Source: Rotaria sordida (taxonomy: Eukaryota > Rotifera > Eurotatoria > Philodinida > Philodinidae). From it: a stretch of 64,000 bases of DNA. The notes under the pieces are model-generated. The model saw only the letters and a program-made list of their open reading frames with translations. It searched no databases and was not told where the DNA came from. The stretch covers positions 34,314 through 98,313 of the forward strand of contig CAJNOL010000857.1 of assembly GCA_905250125.1 (NCBI GenBank), read 5' to 3'. A program made the position numbers and the translations under genes. This document shows, one piece after another, positions 37,558-49,204 of this stretch; position 1 is the stretch's first letter; each line of letters begins with the position of its first letter.

Positions 37558-38582
37558 TCATGCTAAGATACGAATATGATCGTCTGGACACATAAGACGA
37601 AGATTGAATTGCCATAGTAATGAACATTTAGCAACGTCAACATTAAGATCATAGATACTCTGTGTTCATTCATTTGTCAGTTGAATTCTATATTGATCAA
37701 CATCGATCAATAATTCGAATATACCGTTTACTTCCATATCACTTTTATATCCATTATAACCATTATATATTTTACCATTGAGATAAACGCTATTTTCTCC
37801 ACCCTATCCATGAATTGTTAGAGTAGTACGTGAATTTCGTTGAATAGGTACATTTTTCGATACAATTCCAAAAAAGGCCCATTTTTTCTCTGATAACTGT
37901 TCAATATTAAAATGAAATCGACTTTTTCTCATTGAATACTCTCCTTTACACTACGAGCTGTTCCATGAGTTCCAGGTTGGCCATGTACAATTATCTGACC
38001 ATTATCCTCAATATGAATAGGACCAGCAACTTGCCCAAAAACTTCTGTTGGAGTTATGCTAACTACTAGTCGAGTGATTAATGTATCATGACTATGTCGA
38101 ATATTAATCATATCTGATAAGGCTAAATCACTTTTTAATTGGTTCAATTTTTGTAGTCATTCCTTTAAATCTCTTTCATCAAAATCGTCGTCTTGACGAG
38201 CTTTATTTAATTGTCGTGTAAGATAAGCTATATTTTCCGTTATTTTATTCTTATGTTTATTTAGATTATTTACCACTAATTTTCGAGCTTCTTCTGCTAC
38301 TTGACGAATTGTACTCATGGATTGTCGTTCTCAATCATCCATCTGTTTTATTATTGGATAACGACGAGGTTCTTTTGTACCATCAACAAGATTTTGTTGA
38401 AGTTGATCATGATCAACAATTATCTCGTCCATTTGTTTACCCAATGTTTGTCGATGTTCAATAGAATGTCGAGAACAAAAATCTTTTTTACATCTTCGAC
38501 ATGTAAATATGCCTATTGCTTTACCACATGTTGCACAAGGCAATTTACTTCTTTTCGAACTTGTCATAATTATTTTATGCAA
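37558..38582 (-). pseudogene. B-box zinc finger / coiled-coil / SPRY-like gene, broken by stops and a frameshift
   Basis: Reading from 38582 down, an intact B-box-like finger (CATCGKAIGIFTCRRCKKDFC then H and H) is followed by a coiled-coil region and then a SPRY-like C-terminal domain (KKWAFFG, VYLNGKIYNGYNGYKSDMEVN, CSLLWQFNLRL). The frame is interrupted by TGA after QMDD (about 38,331), TGA after DLKE (about 38,160), TGA at the end of KESIQ with an apparent one-base loss just beyond (about 37,929), TAG after TIHG and TGA after LTNE, and it ends at TGA 37558. Three of these stops sit where I would expect Trp from related proteins. No introns. Once probably a TRIM-like protein; now almost certainly non-functional. 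Confidence 0.75.
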
Positions 38583-40605
38583 TTAATAAAAAAGAAAACG
38601 ACAAAAATAAAGATTAGATATGGTGTGAATCTAATGTGTAGTACGCTTACTGCAAAAAAGAAAAAGATAACACTTATAATCATCAATAAATGAACGAGAA
38701 AAAAGAACTGGTCACACACCGTTTTCAAATGATAGGCTTTTGAAAGCAATTCAAAAAAAATATAATGTGTCATTTATTCAGAAGAAGATATTCATCAATA
38801 TTCATACAATCTTCATAAGATTGTTTGAACAACGAGAAAGAAAAATAATTTTTATAAAATTGTGCATGACATGCGTTCGATTACGATCGAACTGCAATGC
38901 AGTTACAACATAGTTATGAAAATAAAATCATAGTCACGCGTAGTTACGATAGAAAAAGTGCAGTTACATGCAATTGCGATGTTTTCATCGTAACTACGTG
39001 TAACTGCGTCGCAATTTTTCGCAATTATGAGTCACAGTACGATCGCAGTTACTAAAAAAAGAGGTGACATGAGATTCATGTAAACAGATGCGAATTACGA
39101 TTTGATTCATTCGGTTCGTTGCTTTGATAGAATGATTTTATTTAGAAGAAAGGTAGAGTAGATGTGGATATGTGAAGAATGAACAGCGTGTACATCCCAC
39201 ACTCACACCCTTCTTGATCTATCAGAACCGCAATACAGCTCTATTGAACCGAAATAAAGTCCAATGCACATTGCAATTGTAACATAATAAAACAAATAAA
39301 AAAGTAGTAGATGAATTCTTTTGTTTCTTTTATTTCTTTTATTTTTTGCCGATTTCATAAAGACCTGAATAAACTAACCACATTGAAGAAATACGATTAG
39401 ATGCTAAAGAACAAATTCGAAGAACGAACGTATGAAATTATAAACACTGTATTGCTGCTTGATTGCTGTCTTTATTTTGTTCCTCTTGTATCATATCTAT
39501 TTTGGGGATGTTGCTAAATATAGAAATTATTTTCTACTATCTACCTATGTAAAGAATCAATCTGTTGATAGAATGTTTGTTTGAGTTTCTTCTTTTCTTC
39601 TTTTTCGTGAACCTCTAAATCTTTAACGGTATAATAAATTTAATGAAAAAAAATCATCTGTGCCAGAAATTTTTGCATTCTAGGATACATATGTGTAATA
39701 ATATTAAATATTCTACTAACGCTTCATCATTATGTAAAAAATACAAAGTATGACTAAGCAACTTATTCTACACAAATTCTGTTCATTCCATTCCATAAAA
39801 GGCGCAAATCGTGTCCAATAGACTCCGTTTGTATAAAAAATCAAGTTTCACTAAATCTACGTATTTATTTGATATTATGTAAATGAACAAAAAAATTATA
39901 GCAAATAAAAAAGTACGCTAAGTTCACATTAAAAAAACTTGAACAAAAGAGAAAAAGAAGTCGCGTTTTTCCATTGAATATATCACTTTGTCTATTTTTT
40001 TGTTGTGGTCAATGTGACGATATGAAAGCACTAAAACCAGATCTCGAACAGTTTTTGTTTTAGCAAGAAGAAAATAAGGATCACTTTTATATAGAAAATA
40101 CCAAAAACTGGACAACATTTCAAGATTTTGATTATTAAAAGTTGTTTTTTTTGGGTGAAACAACCATAATAATCGGAACCAACATGAAAAAATACACCAG
40201 AAAACATTATTTTAAACGTAGAATATTTTCCATCTAAATTTTAACTAGAGGAAACCTAGGAAAAAGAGGCTAAGAGGTGAAAAACTGAGAATACATCGTT
40301 AAAATTTTGATGAAAAATATCATACAATGAGAAACTAAGTCTTTGGTGTATTTTTTCATGCTGATGTTGATTTATTATAGTTATTGTGCATAAAAGCCAA
40401 CTTTTAATCAATCAAAATCTCGAAATACATAGTATTAAGTATTTTCTACATGAAAGTAATTTTTGTTGACTTTTTACTAAAAATAAAAATATTCATGATT
40501 TGGTTTAGTATTTTCATAGTGCCACACTGACCACCAGAAAAAAAACAATAAAAAGAAAAAAGTGGATGAAGGAGTATAGACGCTAATTCCCTTTTTACAA
40601 ACACA
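38583..40605. other. gene-free stretch with word cluster and G-rich hairpin
   Basis: No gene. The frames at 38301-38773 and 39924-40163 are shadows or chance. The composite repeat at 38,870-39,215 is described separately. Confidence 0.4.
38870..39215. repeat. GTAACTACG word cluster plus G-rich/C-rich hairpin
   Basis: At least nine variants of AGTTACG or its complement (CAGTTACA, TAGTTATG, GTAGTTACGAT, CAGTTACATG, CGTAACTACGTGTAACTGCG, GCAGTTAC) fall in about 190 bases. GAGTAGATGTGGATATGTG and CATCCCACACTCACACCC follow about 100 bases later and can pair. Confidence 0.55.
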
Positions 40606-42267
40606 TTATGATCGCATTTCAATAGTGTTCACTTGAATCGTTTTTCTTTTCCCATGACATGATCTGCATAGTTTTACTACTGTTCTATTCTTCAATTGAA
40701 AATTATCAAACTCGTCTTCAATATCTTCTAATAAAACTCCTCTTGTTTCCGGACAAAAGAGATATACGAAAATTACAGCTAATAAAGTCAGACCACTGAA
40801 AAGATAAAAGACTCCATGATATCCTATTGGTGTTATTAATTCTAATATGTAAGACATAATCGTACCCATAAACCAGTTGCTTCCTGTCGTTATTGAAATA
40901 GCTCTGGCTCGAACATTAAGAGGATAAATCTCAGCTGCATAAATCCAGGCGATCGGTCCCCAAGAAAGCGCAAAAAAAGCTACAAAAACAGCTGTAGCGA
41001 CAAGCATCAGTATACCAGAACTCGTTTTACAATGCACATGTTCTGTACTTGCTGCAGTTCCATTGATAGTACCTTTATCTACTGCACAACCTGTAACAAA
41101 TATTGTTGCTGCTACAAGATGACCAATTACCATAGCTAGACCACCAACTATGAGAAGCTTTCGACGCCCTAGTCTATCGACCAAGAATAGAGCTGGTATT
41201 GTACTTAGTAAGTTTGTACCAGACAAAATCAATAATGATATGATGCCATTTCGAAGAACACTTTCATAAATAATACCACCATATGTAAATATAGGATTAA
41301 TACCCGTTGCCTGCTGTAAAATATGTATGGCTATACCAACACCAAGTCTTTCGAGCATTTTTTTTTTTGCAAATAGTTCTTTCATTGAAACTTGAGCACC
41401 TTCTTCTTCTATGGCATCAGAAATAGCATCTAACTCAGCAGTTACATTGTCTATTCTACGAATACGCTTTAAACTTTTTTCGGCTAGTTCACGACCTTTT
41501 TTCTTGTACAACCATCGAGGAGTTTCAGGACAAAAAAATATGCCAATCATAATTATAACTGGAGCGATTAAAATAATGCCATTTGATAATCGCCAGCCCA
41601 ATCTATGATTTTGTAGTAAAATATTTACTATATTAGCAACAAACAACCCAATGACTACAGTCATTTGCATAAAGCCAGAAAGCATTCCACGTAGATTCGT
41701 TGGAGCTATTTCTGAAGCATATAAAGGACAGGAAAATGAAGAACAACCAACACCAGTACCTTCGACAACTCGCCCAATAAGTATCAAAATCATGATCTTT
41801 TTGGAACCTCCTGGCGGGAAAATAACCATCGAGGTTCCAATTAAAAAAAGAATTGCCGATGTGAAAATAATAGCTCGACGTCCATATCTTTCTGCCACAA
41901 ATGAAGTAATAAACACAGCACCGAGAAAGCATCCAACGTTGTATAATAACGTAAAAAGTACCAAAAATCGTCTATATTCGGAAGGTAAAGCAGCTACTGC
42001 GAGGTTACAAACACTTGCATTACCATACACACCAACACAAAAATCATTTTTAAATGAGCGCATGACAACGATACCACCGGTAACGCCTTGATCATAACCG
42101 AAAAACCATCCACCCAGTGAAGTAAAGGCTGCCAAGAATACAGCAAAGTATGGTTTTCCATAATGAACTTTTGTATGATCATGATGATGTTGATGAATTT
42201 CGCCATAGGATACCCTCGGTAATTGGTTTATATGTTGATCAGTTTTGCTTACGGACCTAATTGACAT
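40606..42267 (-). CDS. sugar transporter, MFS sugar-porter family
   Basis: Single exon, 553 aa, starting at the first ATG of the frame, 42267. Signature motifs are all present: GYDQGVTGG in helix 1, ERYGRR after helix 2, PLYASEIAPTNLRG, PETPRWL, QQATGINPIFTYGG in helix 7, DRLGRRKLL, WGPIAWIYAAEIYPLNVRARA and PETRG near the end. Twelve helices with a cytoplasmic N-terminus containing a His-rich patch (HQHHHDHTK). A proton- or facilitative hexose-type carrier in the plasma membrane is expected; the sugar cannot be read from sequence. The GVTGG helix 1 and the lack of introns recall fungal and plant sugar porters more than animal GLUTs. No lesions. Confidence 0.9.
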   Translation of the reverse strand: MSIRSVSKTDQHINQLPRVSYGEIHQHHHDHTKVHYGKPYFAVFLAAFTSLGGWFFGYDQGVTGGIVVMRSFKNDFCVGVYGNASVCNLAVAALPSEYRRFLVLFTLLYNVGCFLGAVFITSFVAERYGRRAIIFTSAILFLIGTSMVIFPPGGSKKIMILILIGRVVEGTGVGCSSFSCPLYASEIAPTNLRGMLSGFMQMTVVIGLFVANIVNILLQNHRLGWRLSNGIILIAPVIIMIGIFFCPETPRWLYKKKGRELAEKSLKRIRRIDNVTAELDAISDAIEEEGAQVSMKELFAKKKMLERLGVGIAIHILQQATGINPIFTYGGIIYESVLRNGIISLLILSGTNLLSTIPALFLVDRLGRRKLLIVGGLAMVIGHLVAATIFVTGCAVDKGTINGTAASTEHVHCKTSSGILMLVATAVFVAFFALSWGPIAWIYAAEIYPLNVRARAISITTGSNWFMGTIMSYILELITPIGYHGVFYLFSGLTLLAVIFVYLFCPETRGVLLEDIEDEFDNFQLKNRTVVKLCRSCHGKRKTIQVNTIEMRS

Positions 42268-42778
42268 TCTTGCCAATCGCTGTTTTACTTACTGCAATAA
42301 AATAACACATATTTTCTCGCAAATGATGTAACGATATAATTAATTAAGTACTCAAGAATAGTTTCACTTATACTATATACACATTCTCTGGGAAACCAAG
42401 ACACGTAACACAATGAAAAAACAAGATAACATTGAAAATTTTTAAAAATCTGTGTTTTTTATATGTCATTATGAAAGCAAAGAAAAAATAAACCATTAAC
42501 TCTGGAATGCTGCTCGTGAATTCAGTCGGACTGACATCAAAGTTTTCATTTTCTATCGCTTTAATGCTTATCTTTTTCCGACGGATCTTCTTTTCTGATA
42601 GTTAGTTAATACACAAGATCTAGATCACGTTTTGTAAATAGATCTTGCAGGCAACATATTGGAGAAAAAATCCATAACAGATCCCATAACAATATTAGTG
42701 TTATATACATAGGTTTCTGCTTTTTTTAAAGCTGCTTTCTATCATCTCGATAGTTTATTTTTCAGCAGATTTGTTAGT
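42268..42778. other. upstream flank of the sugar transporter
   Basis: Shared 5' region between the minus-strand transporter and plus-strand SH3-like fragments. No motif named. Confidence 0.3.
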
Positions 42779-43610
42779 TTGTCATCGCTAACCTTAACTC
42801 ATGTTTCTATTTTCATCTTTGCCTCAAAGCTACTGACATATTTCGATCAAAGCATCTCTCTCAGACTTCTGTCAGTAATGGCCATTCTCTTTGGTTCTTC
42901 TTTGGAAATAAATTGAATCTGAAGTCTTCAAAAATTGTCCAGCCATGGAAACTCTTACATTTCTCTAATTCAAAGATAAAAAGTGATCGCTTAACAAAAT
43001 TTGACAGAGTTCAGGAGGTCTCTATCACTAATGATACTGAAGATTCTGATAAGAATATTTCTCAGAATGATGAATCGAAATCTGATACTGCTTATTCTGT
43101 TTTCGGAACTAAATCCGATGACACATCTACTGATGAATACATTTTGAAAGGAAACAATTTATTGTATTCTAATGTGCTGATAACCATGTGTTGATCAATA
43201 TTCAACATCAATAAATAGACAAGGATAGTGTTCGATGGTTAACGAAAATAAAAACTACAGATCACGATTATCTATGCGTCATCATTATAACGAACATAAG
43301 ACTATATTCTGCCATTGCAATTCAGACAATGATAGATGTATATATATGTGGGAATATTTACTAGCTTTTCCTATATGTAGATCTACGATTTCTCTAATTA
43401 TATTTCAATATCGCACTGTTATCATGATATTTTCTTAAGTAATAATATGCCTTTTAACTGTAAATCCTTTCATACATCAGGACTTATACCAACGAGTTTT
43501 GTGGTTAACGATGATGAAGAAAATTTCAGACTCATAAATGTCTACCATGAATTAATAAAAAAAACTAATTTAAGATTTCATGATTTGTTATTGATAATAT
43601 ATACAAAATA
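42779..43610 (+). pseudogene. SH3-domain gene fragments, probably incomplete or decayed
   Basis: An open frame runs from about 42779, after a possible acceptor (TTTGTTAG), to TGA at 43192. It is Ser/Asp-rich and ends in a segment resembling the first half of an SH3 domain (YSVFGTKSDDTSTDEYILKGN). About 250 bases downstream, in another frame, a segment near 43441-43610 resembles the second half (CKSFHTSGLIPTSFVV, compare GLIPSNYV) and continues to a stop at about 43610. A Trp-bearing middle piece may lie near 43,345-43,375 (WEYLLAF). I found no set of splice sites that joins all pieces in phase. Either exons are missing from my model or this is a decaying SH3 adaptor gene. Confidence 0.35.
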
Positions 43611-45709
43611 ATCAATACTGTTTTCATTTAGAATAATGGAACATTTCACCATTACACAGTGCTTCATTTTTGGTCTTATAAAAAAGCATGACACTGACCC
43701 AATAGGATTTTTCACTAACATTCTTGTAGAAAATTTCACAGTGCATCTTTTGAAAAAAAGAATCAAGATTATAAGATTTATTTGTGGTGAGATATTTGGA
43801 AAGTACCAAATATTGCAATCTTTATGCTACACCCGGTATATATACGAAGTAAAGGAGATGTGGGTGGTAATGAGTATATAATGTGTACAAGGGGGAAGTC
43901 TTGGATGTATAGGAGATAATGATAATGTTGGAGGCATGAAGACGAGACATGTGTCTGAATGTTGTAGATACGTATGTCATTATCTTTCTTACTTTCTATT
44001 CTCTCCTACACTACCATTAATTCTAGTATCTCTAGGAAACAATCACGACTGCTGAATATGTGGATTTTCAAAAGCAAAATAAATTCATAAAATGGTTTGA
44101 AAATTCATAAAGCCTATTATATATATATATCTTCGGCACGATGTGATTGATTTTATATCGAGTCATAAAGTGCCAAATAATATTTCGCTGGAGGAATATT
44201 ACTGGTCGAGCATACCTTATAAAAATCACTTAGTCTTTCTGTTGTTGAGATCTCTCCTGGTATTTCAGAATGCATCTTCATATCTATCTCTAAATTATCT
44301 CTGTTAACGTAATAAATTATATCTATTACAAAACCTTCTTCATATATTGAAATCATTCGATCGACCTTTTATGATTTCAAAATTTTTCATTCACCAATAC
44401 AACGATTTCGTCTTGCAAATATTCAAAGAATCGTATCAGGAGAAGTGTAAATGTGTTTTTGTTAAAAACATCCGACAAAATAAGGAACTTTTCTTGTAAA
44501 TTTTAGTTGCACTTATAGTTCAGCTCTCAATAGGTGATAAAAAGCGAATATTGGTAGAAAAAGCGTATAAGCATTAGCAGGAAAACAATACATGGTTTTT
44601 TTTCACTTGTTGGCAAAGAAATTTGGTTTTAACTTTCAAAAACAATCGTCTACATGCTCACCTGTTTTGCCAATAAATATTATGAAGGCTCATGAAATGA
44701 ATTGCAATAAGTTTATATTTAGAACGTCAAAGAAAACGTGATATAAGCAACGTATCTTAGTTAAATGCCACAGTTGGATTAAACACAAACGACTATTTCG
44801 TTTTAAATCAATATGCACTTATGTTTGGATAGGCTAATAATGATATTTACTATTCTTTGATCAATGTGCGCGAAACATAAGCTTCTTGTATTTTGAAAAG
44901 ATCAAAAAAAGTGAATGACAAATTCAATTTACTATAAAGAGCATCTCATAATAACTGAGGATAAACTATCAATGACATTTCAAATACTTTGTCTCGACGT
45001 GAAAAGCTGAATTTTTTATGAATTACACATTGAAGTGAGATTGTAAACTTTTTCTAGGTTTCAGCTCTCTAATTATGCATAAAGAAGAGATGCACGAGCG
45101 GCATCGAATTTCATGAATTTTTGCAATTTATTTCGGCGACATCCCTACTTCTTGATTAGTAGTATTTATAATTAGTTGATAAGAAACAACAACAACTCGA
45201 GTTCTTTCAAAGACACAAAACTATACTATAAATTTAACGTCTATTGATAAATTCTCCATTATTATCAATGACATACTAGGAACGAGAAGGTATTTCTTCC
45301 TTCATTTTTGCACATTTTTACTTTTGAGAATTTTTTCCATTCTTTTTCGGTCTATTTTTGCTATTGCAATGGTATATCAAACACGTTACCACAAACTTTT
45401 TCTTTCAGTGCATTTCATCTATTTTCGATCCTCCACGCATTGAGAAGTTTAGCATCTAAGTTTGCGAGTTCTACACGTTCATAAAATAGTTGTGCTATTG
45501 ATATGTATTATTACTGGTGTTCGTTGATATTTTTTCGTCTTGATCATCTTGAAAAACTGGATCTAGTTTAGATTTAATAGAAGCGTTTTTAATAGTTGAG
45601 CCTGAGTTTTGCCTTAAAAACTTAGCATATGACTGATTAATTAAACAAAATTTTGTGCGTATGTGTGTATGCAGGTGAGAATGGTTCTGTAATTGTCTTT
45701 TCTATACAC

Positions 45710-46030
45710 ATATCTTTATGAATTTTTTTTTGAATGCAGGTTGAAAAACTGAGTAAAAAGATAATGTTAAATCAACTGTAACTTGAAAAGTATTGGATTG
45801 GTAACGGCTGGTTAGCACCCAATAGAATGCTTATCTGGGTGTGGGTGTTCTGTGAATGTACGTCTTTTCTTCATTAACACTCGTACCCTTTAGCTTACAA
45901 AAATGGCTGATAAGCATTCCATTGGATGAAAATCAGATCGTCACTATCTAAATACCTTTCCAATTGCAGTCGATTTAACATAATCTTTTTACTGAGTTTC
46001 TAACGCTGCATTTGAAAAAAATACTTTCAT
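45710..46030. repeat. inverted repeat enclosing a TGTGGG hairpin
   Basis: The left arm at 45,725-45,835 (GAATGCAGGTTGAAAAACTGAGTAAAAAGAT, TGTTAAATC, AATAGAATGCTTATC) recurs inverted at 45,912-46,015. The loop contains CTGGGTGTGGGTGTTCTG and ACACTCGTACCC. Arms are about 105 bases and about 75-80 percent alike. No coding capacity. Confidence 0.6.
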
Positions 46031-46487
46031 AAATTGGAAAAAAGAAAATAGAAAATTTTGCATGTTTTGAAAAAGAGTGTTTTTTCTGTATAAAAAACGG
46101 TCCCCATCATCTTTTTAAAATTTTTCGACCTAAAAAAGCTTTTCCGTAATGAGGTACTCGCGCTCTATCGAAGCATATATAAAATACACGGAAAAAGAAT
46201 TACTTGTATGTAGAATTGTGTACATCTTGAATCGTTTTCAGCACATTATCTGTCATAGTTCTCAGCGAAACTCTAGATTAATCACTATTCACAGCTATTT
46301 TCTCTCTATCTCTGTATTACGTGTTACGTACGGTTCTGACCTCACGAAACTGTTGCACAATAAATAGTGTGGGGAAGATGAACGATACTTTTATTTTTTT
46401 TATTGATAGTTTCACATATAACACTCCGAAGTACTTACATATATTCAAAATACATAAGAATAAATTATACGAAGAGGAAACAGCAGA

Positions 46488-46585
46488 CACTTCAGTCTTG
46501 AAATTTCACGAAATCTAGAAGTCTCGTAAAGCCTTTTAAATTTTCATGAAGTCTATCGCAGTTCTACGAAGTCTTATGAATATAG
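46488..46585. repeat. cluster of GAAGTCT words
   Basis: CTTCAGTCTTGAAATTTCACG, AGAAGTCTCGTAAAG, CATGAAGTCTATCG and ACGAAGTCTTATGAA follow one another in about 95 bases without coding frame. Confidence 0.45.
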
Positions 46586-49204
46586 GAGTTGAAACTAAAA
46601 ACAACATCACAAATATACGAGGATGATGCATGCATTGATATAGACATAGGTGTGATGAGTTTAAATTTCACAATGATGGGGATAATAGAAAAAGAAAGGA
46701 AAAAAAGGGACAAAGAAGATGCATTAAGCAAATAATTCAGCAAACATAAAAGAAAATGAAAAAGAGAATAGAAGAAAAAAAGAACAAATAAAAGGAACGA
46801 AAGAAGATTACAGTGTATTTTTCTCTTTGTATAGATCTATTGTGCTTCGATAAAAAATATACATGTCAAGAGAAGTGATTTATGCTTATCTATCAAATTT
46901 TTTATACCAGTAACGCGAAAAACTGACCAGGATGACCTTTCTTTCTTTAATGAAAATTGTTTCAAAGAAAAACATGACCATAGAAAGAAGAAAAACTATA
47001 GTCTATTGTGTGAACGCATTTCAACTCTCGTTGAATGTAGCATTTAACGTAAACATCTAAGGAATGCTTGTTAGTGGTAGGGCAGAGATTATGAGTCGAG
47101 ATGAAAGAGTAACGAAGTACCAGCAAAAATCAACGTGAAATTTCTGTCGAAGCAAGCGTTGCTACCATCCTAAAAGTAAGGAGAAAGAAGGAAGAAAATA
47201 ACTATGCGCCATAAGGAAATGTATGAGGAAAAAGCACTGTCTATAAGAGCTTTAATGGAAATGAATTGCTTTATTTTTAGTCATCTAAGCTTTCTTAGGG
47301 ATCTCTGAATGTTTACGTTGCATTTATCAATTGTTGGTTTCCAAAATAGCTTATTTGTTATACAGGTAGACCATAAATGCTTAAAGTTATTTAATATTTC
47401 AATTTTTCGCCGATTCATTTTTATATTTACTATTGACTCTCTTATTTTTGTGTGGAATAATTCTACCACTGTTTTCAACATAATCAAAAGCTATTTTCAT
47501 TTCCTTGTTTACACAAATATTCGATCACAAACACGTGTGCCTTCTTTTTCCAAACACTAGGATAAGTGCTGATTCCATCAAGATAGAGGATCTAATAATT
47601 ATGTACAAACCAAGTACAAAAAAAAAGTTCTCCATGAATCTTAGTGCAATCAATTAGGTCCTAATGAAACATAATAAACAGAAATAGAATGAGACTGCTT
47701 TCTTGAAAGAATTCAATGTTAATACAGAAAATATCTGATGACTTTCTTCCGAAGATGATACATCCTCCCCTAACTTTCAGCCAGAATAAGATAAATTTTC
47801 AATGACTAAGTACTAGTTCTAGTCTTCAGAGTTTAGTTTAAAGAGGCAACATATAATAAACGATCGCATGCTTGGAACCAGTCGAATTTTCTCCAACTCA
47901 ACGAGACGTATCGATTAAAATTTTTAACTTAACCGGTAAAAAACAGCGCAGATTTAGCTTGCAAGAAACAGATTCGTTTAATATATGAATCCCTTAACGA
48001 GTTCTTTCGAGAAAAACTTTATTACTGCAGCTTCATGAAGGTATACAATGTGAAAGTCTTATAGCCCTTGGAGTTTCCAACAGTAACTAATTCTATTTTA
48101 CTCTATGATATTCCACATACACTAATAGTAAGAACAAAGGAAGAAGGATGTGGATTTCTGTGTGTGAGGGTGGGGCAAATTTGGAACCGAATCAGCTGGC
48201 TTGTCGGTCACGAGTACGGTTCGACGGAACTTTTAAAACCTGCCGGTTATGACCAGTTTTTTATCGATTTTTAGGATACTGAAGCTAGTCTAATTTTCTC
48301 ATTTTTATTGATTTCCATGACTTTATAGATCCAAAAATATGGACTTGAAAGTCTTCAACTGACAATATTTTTAGTCATCACCAAAATTCCAGCTTGCAAT
48401 ATTGAGCTCACGAGCTTTCATCGTGCGACAAGGGGGTTGAATTACACTGAACGAACTTATAGTGGACACGAAAAGTTAGCCAATCATCAAGAGTTAAATT
48501 ACGTATTATAAATTAAAGATTTTTCACTTCTAAATTTCAATTAAAAGCATAAAATATAAGGTTCATCATTTTTTCTTAAATGAGAAATATAATTTGATAT
48601 TAAATAAATAAATAATGGGTAAGTACGCGTATAATTTCATCATATGAAGTGTTCACAAGAAAACAACAGAAGAAAACCACGGATTTATACAACAAACTTA
48701 ACAGAATTAATAACTACTTTTTTTATGAATCCAATACTACCAAAACAGTCAATTTCTTGAGTATTATCATCGTCATCATGCATATCTTTGCCATTGCAAC
48801 AGAACCGTAAAGAATCTATATTGATACTAAATTTAATTCTATAGCCGTTGTAGAACCAACAAGAACAGTTGTCACTTTATTCGATCCAATGATATTGTTC
48901 ACTTTGATGACAGCATTGGATCAGCTTCTGATACTTCAGTTTTACATCGATTAGCATCTAAGAAGAGATCGAACAATAGTCAAGCAATATAGAGCCATGA
49001 CTTACATTATATTGATTTAGCCTTTGAGTTTTTTAGTCTTATATGTATTATTTCTGAATGAATTAACGACAATTTTCTTTTAATATTTCATCGAACTTGT
49101 TTTATTAATTCATTATTGTCACGTACATCGATTAAAACTTGTACTTGGTGAAGGCGACAATGGTAATCTCGATTATTCCATGACTCAAATGCTTTAGCAA
49201 CCAT

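Larger units (their letters stand above)
43611..49204. other. gene-free stretch
   Basis: No confident gene in 5.6 kb. The frame 44153-44356 (-) has fairly protein-like composition (IPGEISTTERLSDFYKVC) and could be a terminal exon, but nothing joins it. There is a TA repeat at 44,117-44,131, G-rich tracts at 43,856-43,920 and 48,146-48,178, and a polypurine tract at 46,678-46,810. Frames at 46149-46518, 47281-47560 and 48068-48274 are unsupported. Confidence 0.4.

Noticed and set aside
37558-38582. Stop-codon readthrough or reassignment of TGA to Trp
   Set aside because: TAG and an apparent frameshift are also present, TGG Trp codons occur in the same frame, and neighbouring intact genes use TGA as a terminator (for example the GTPase at 18284-18286).
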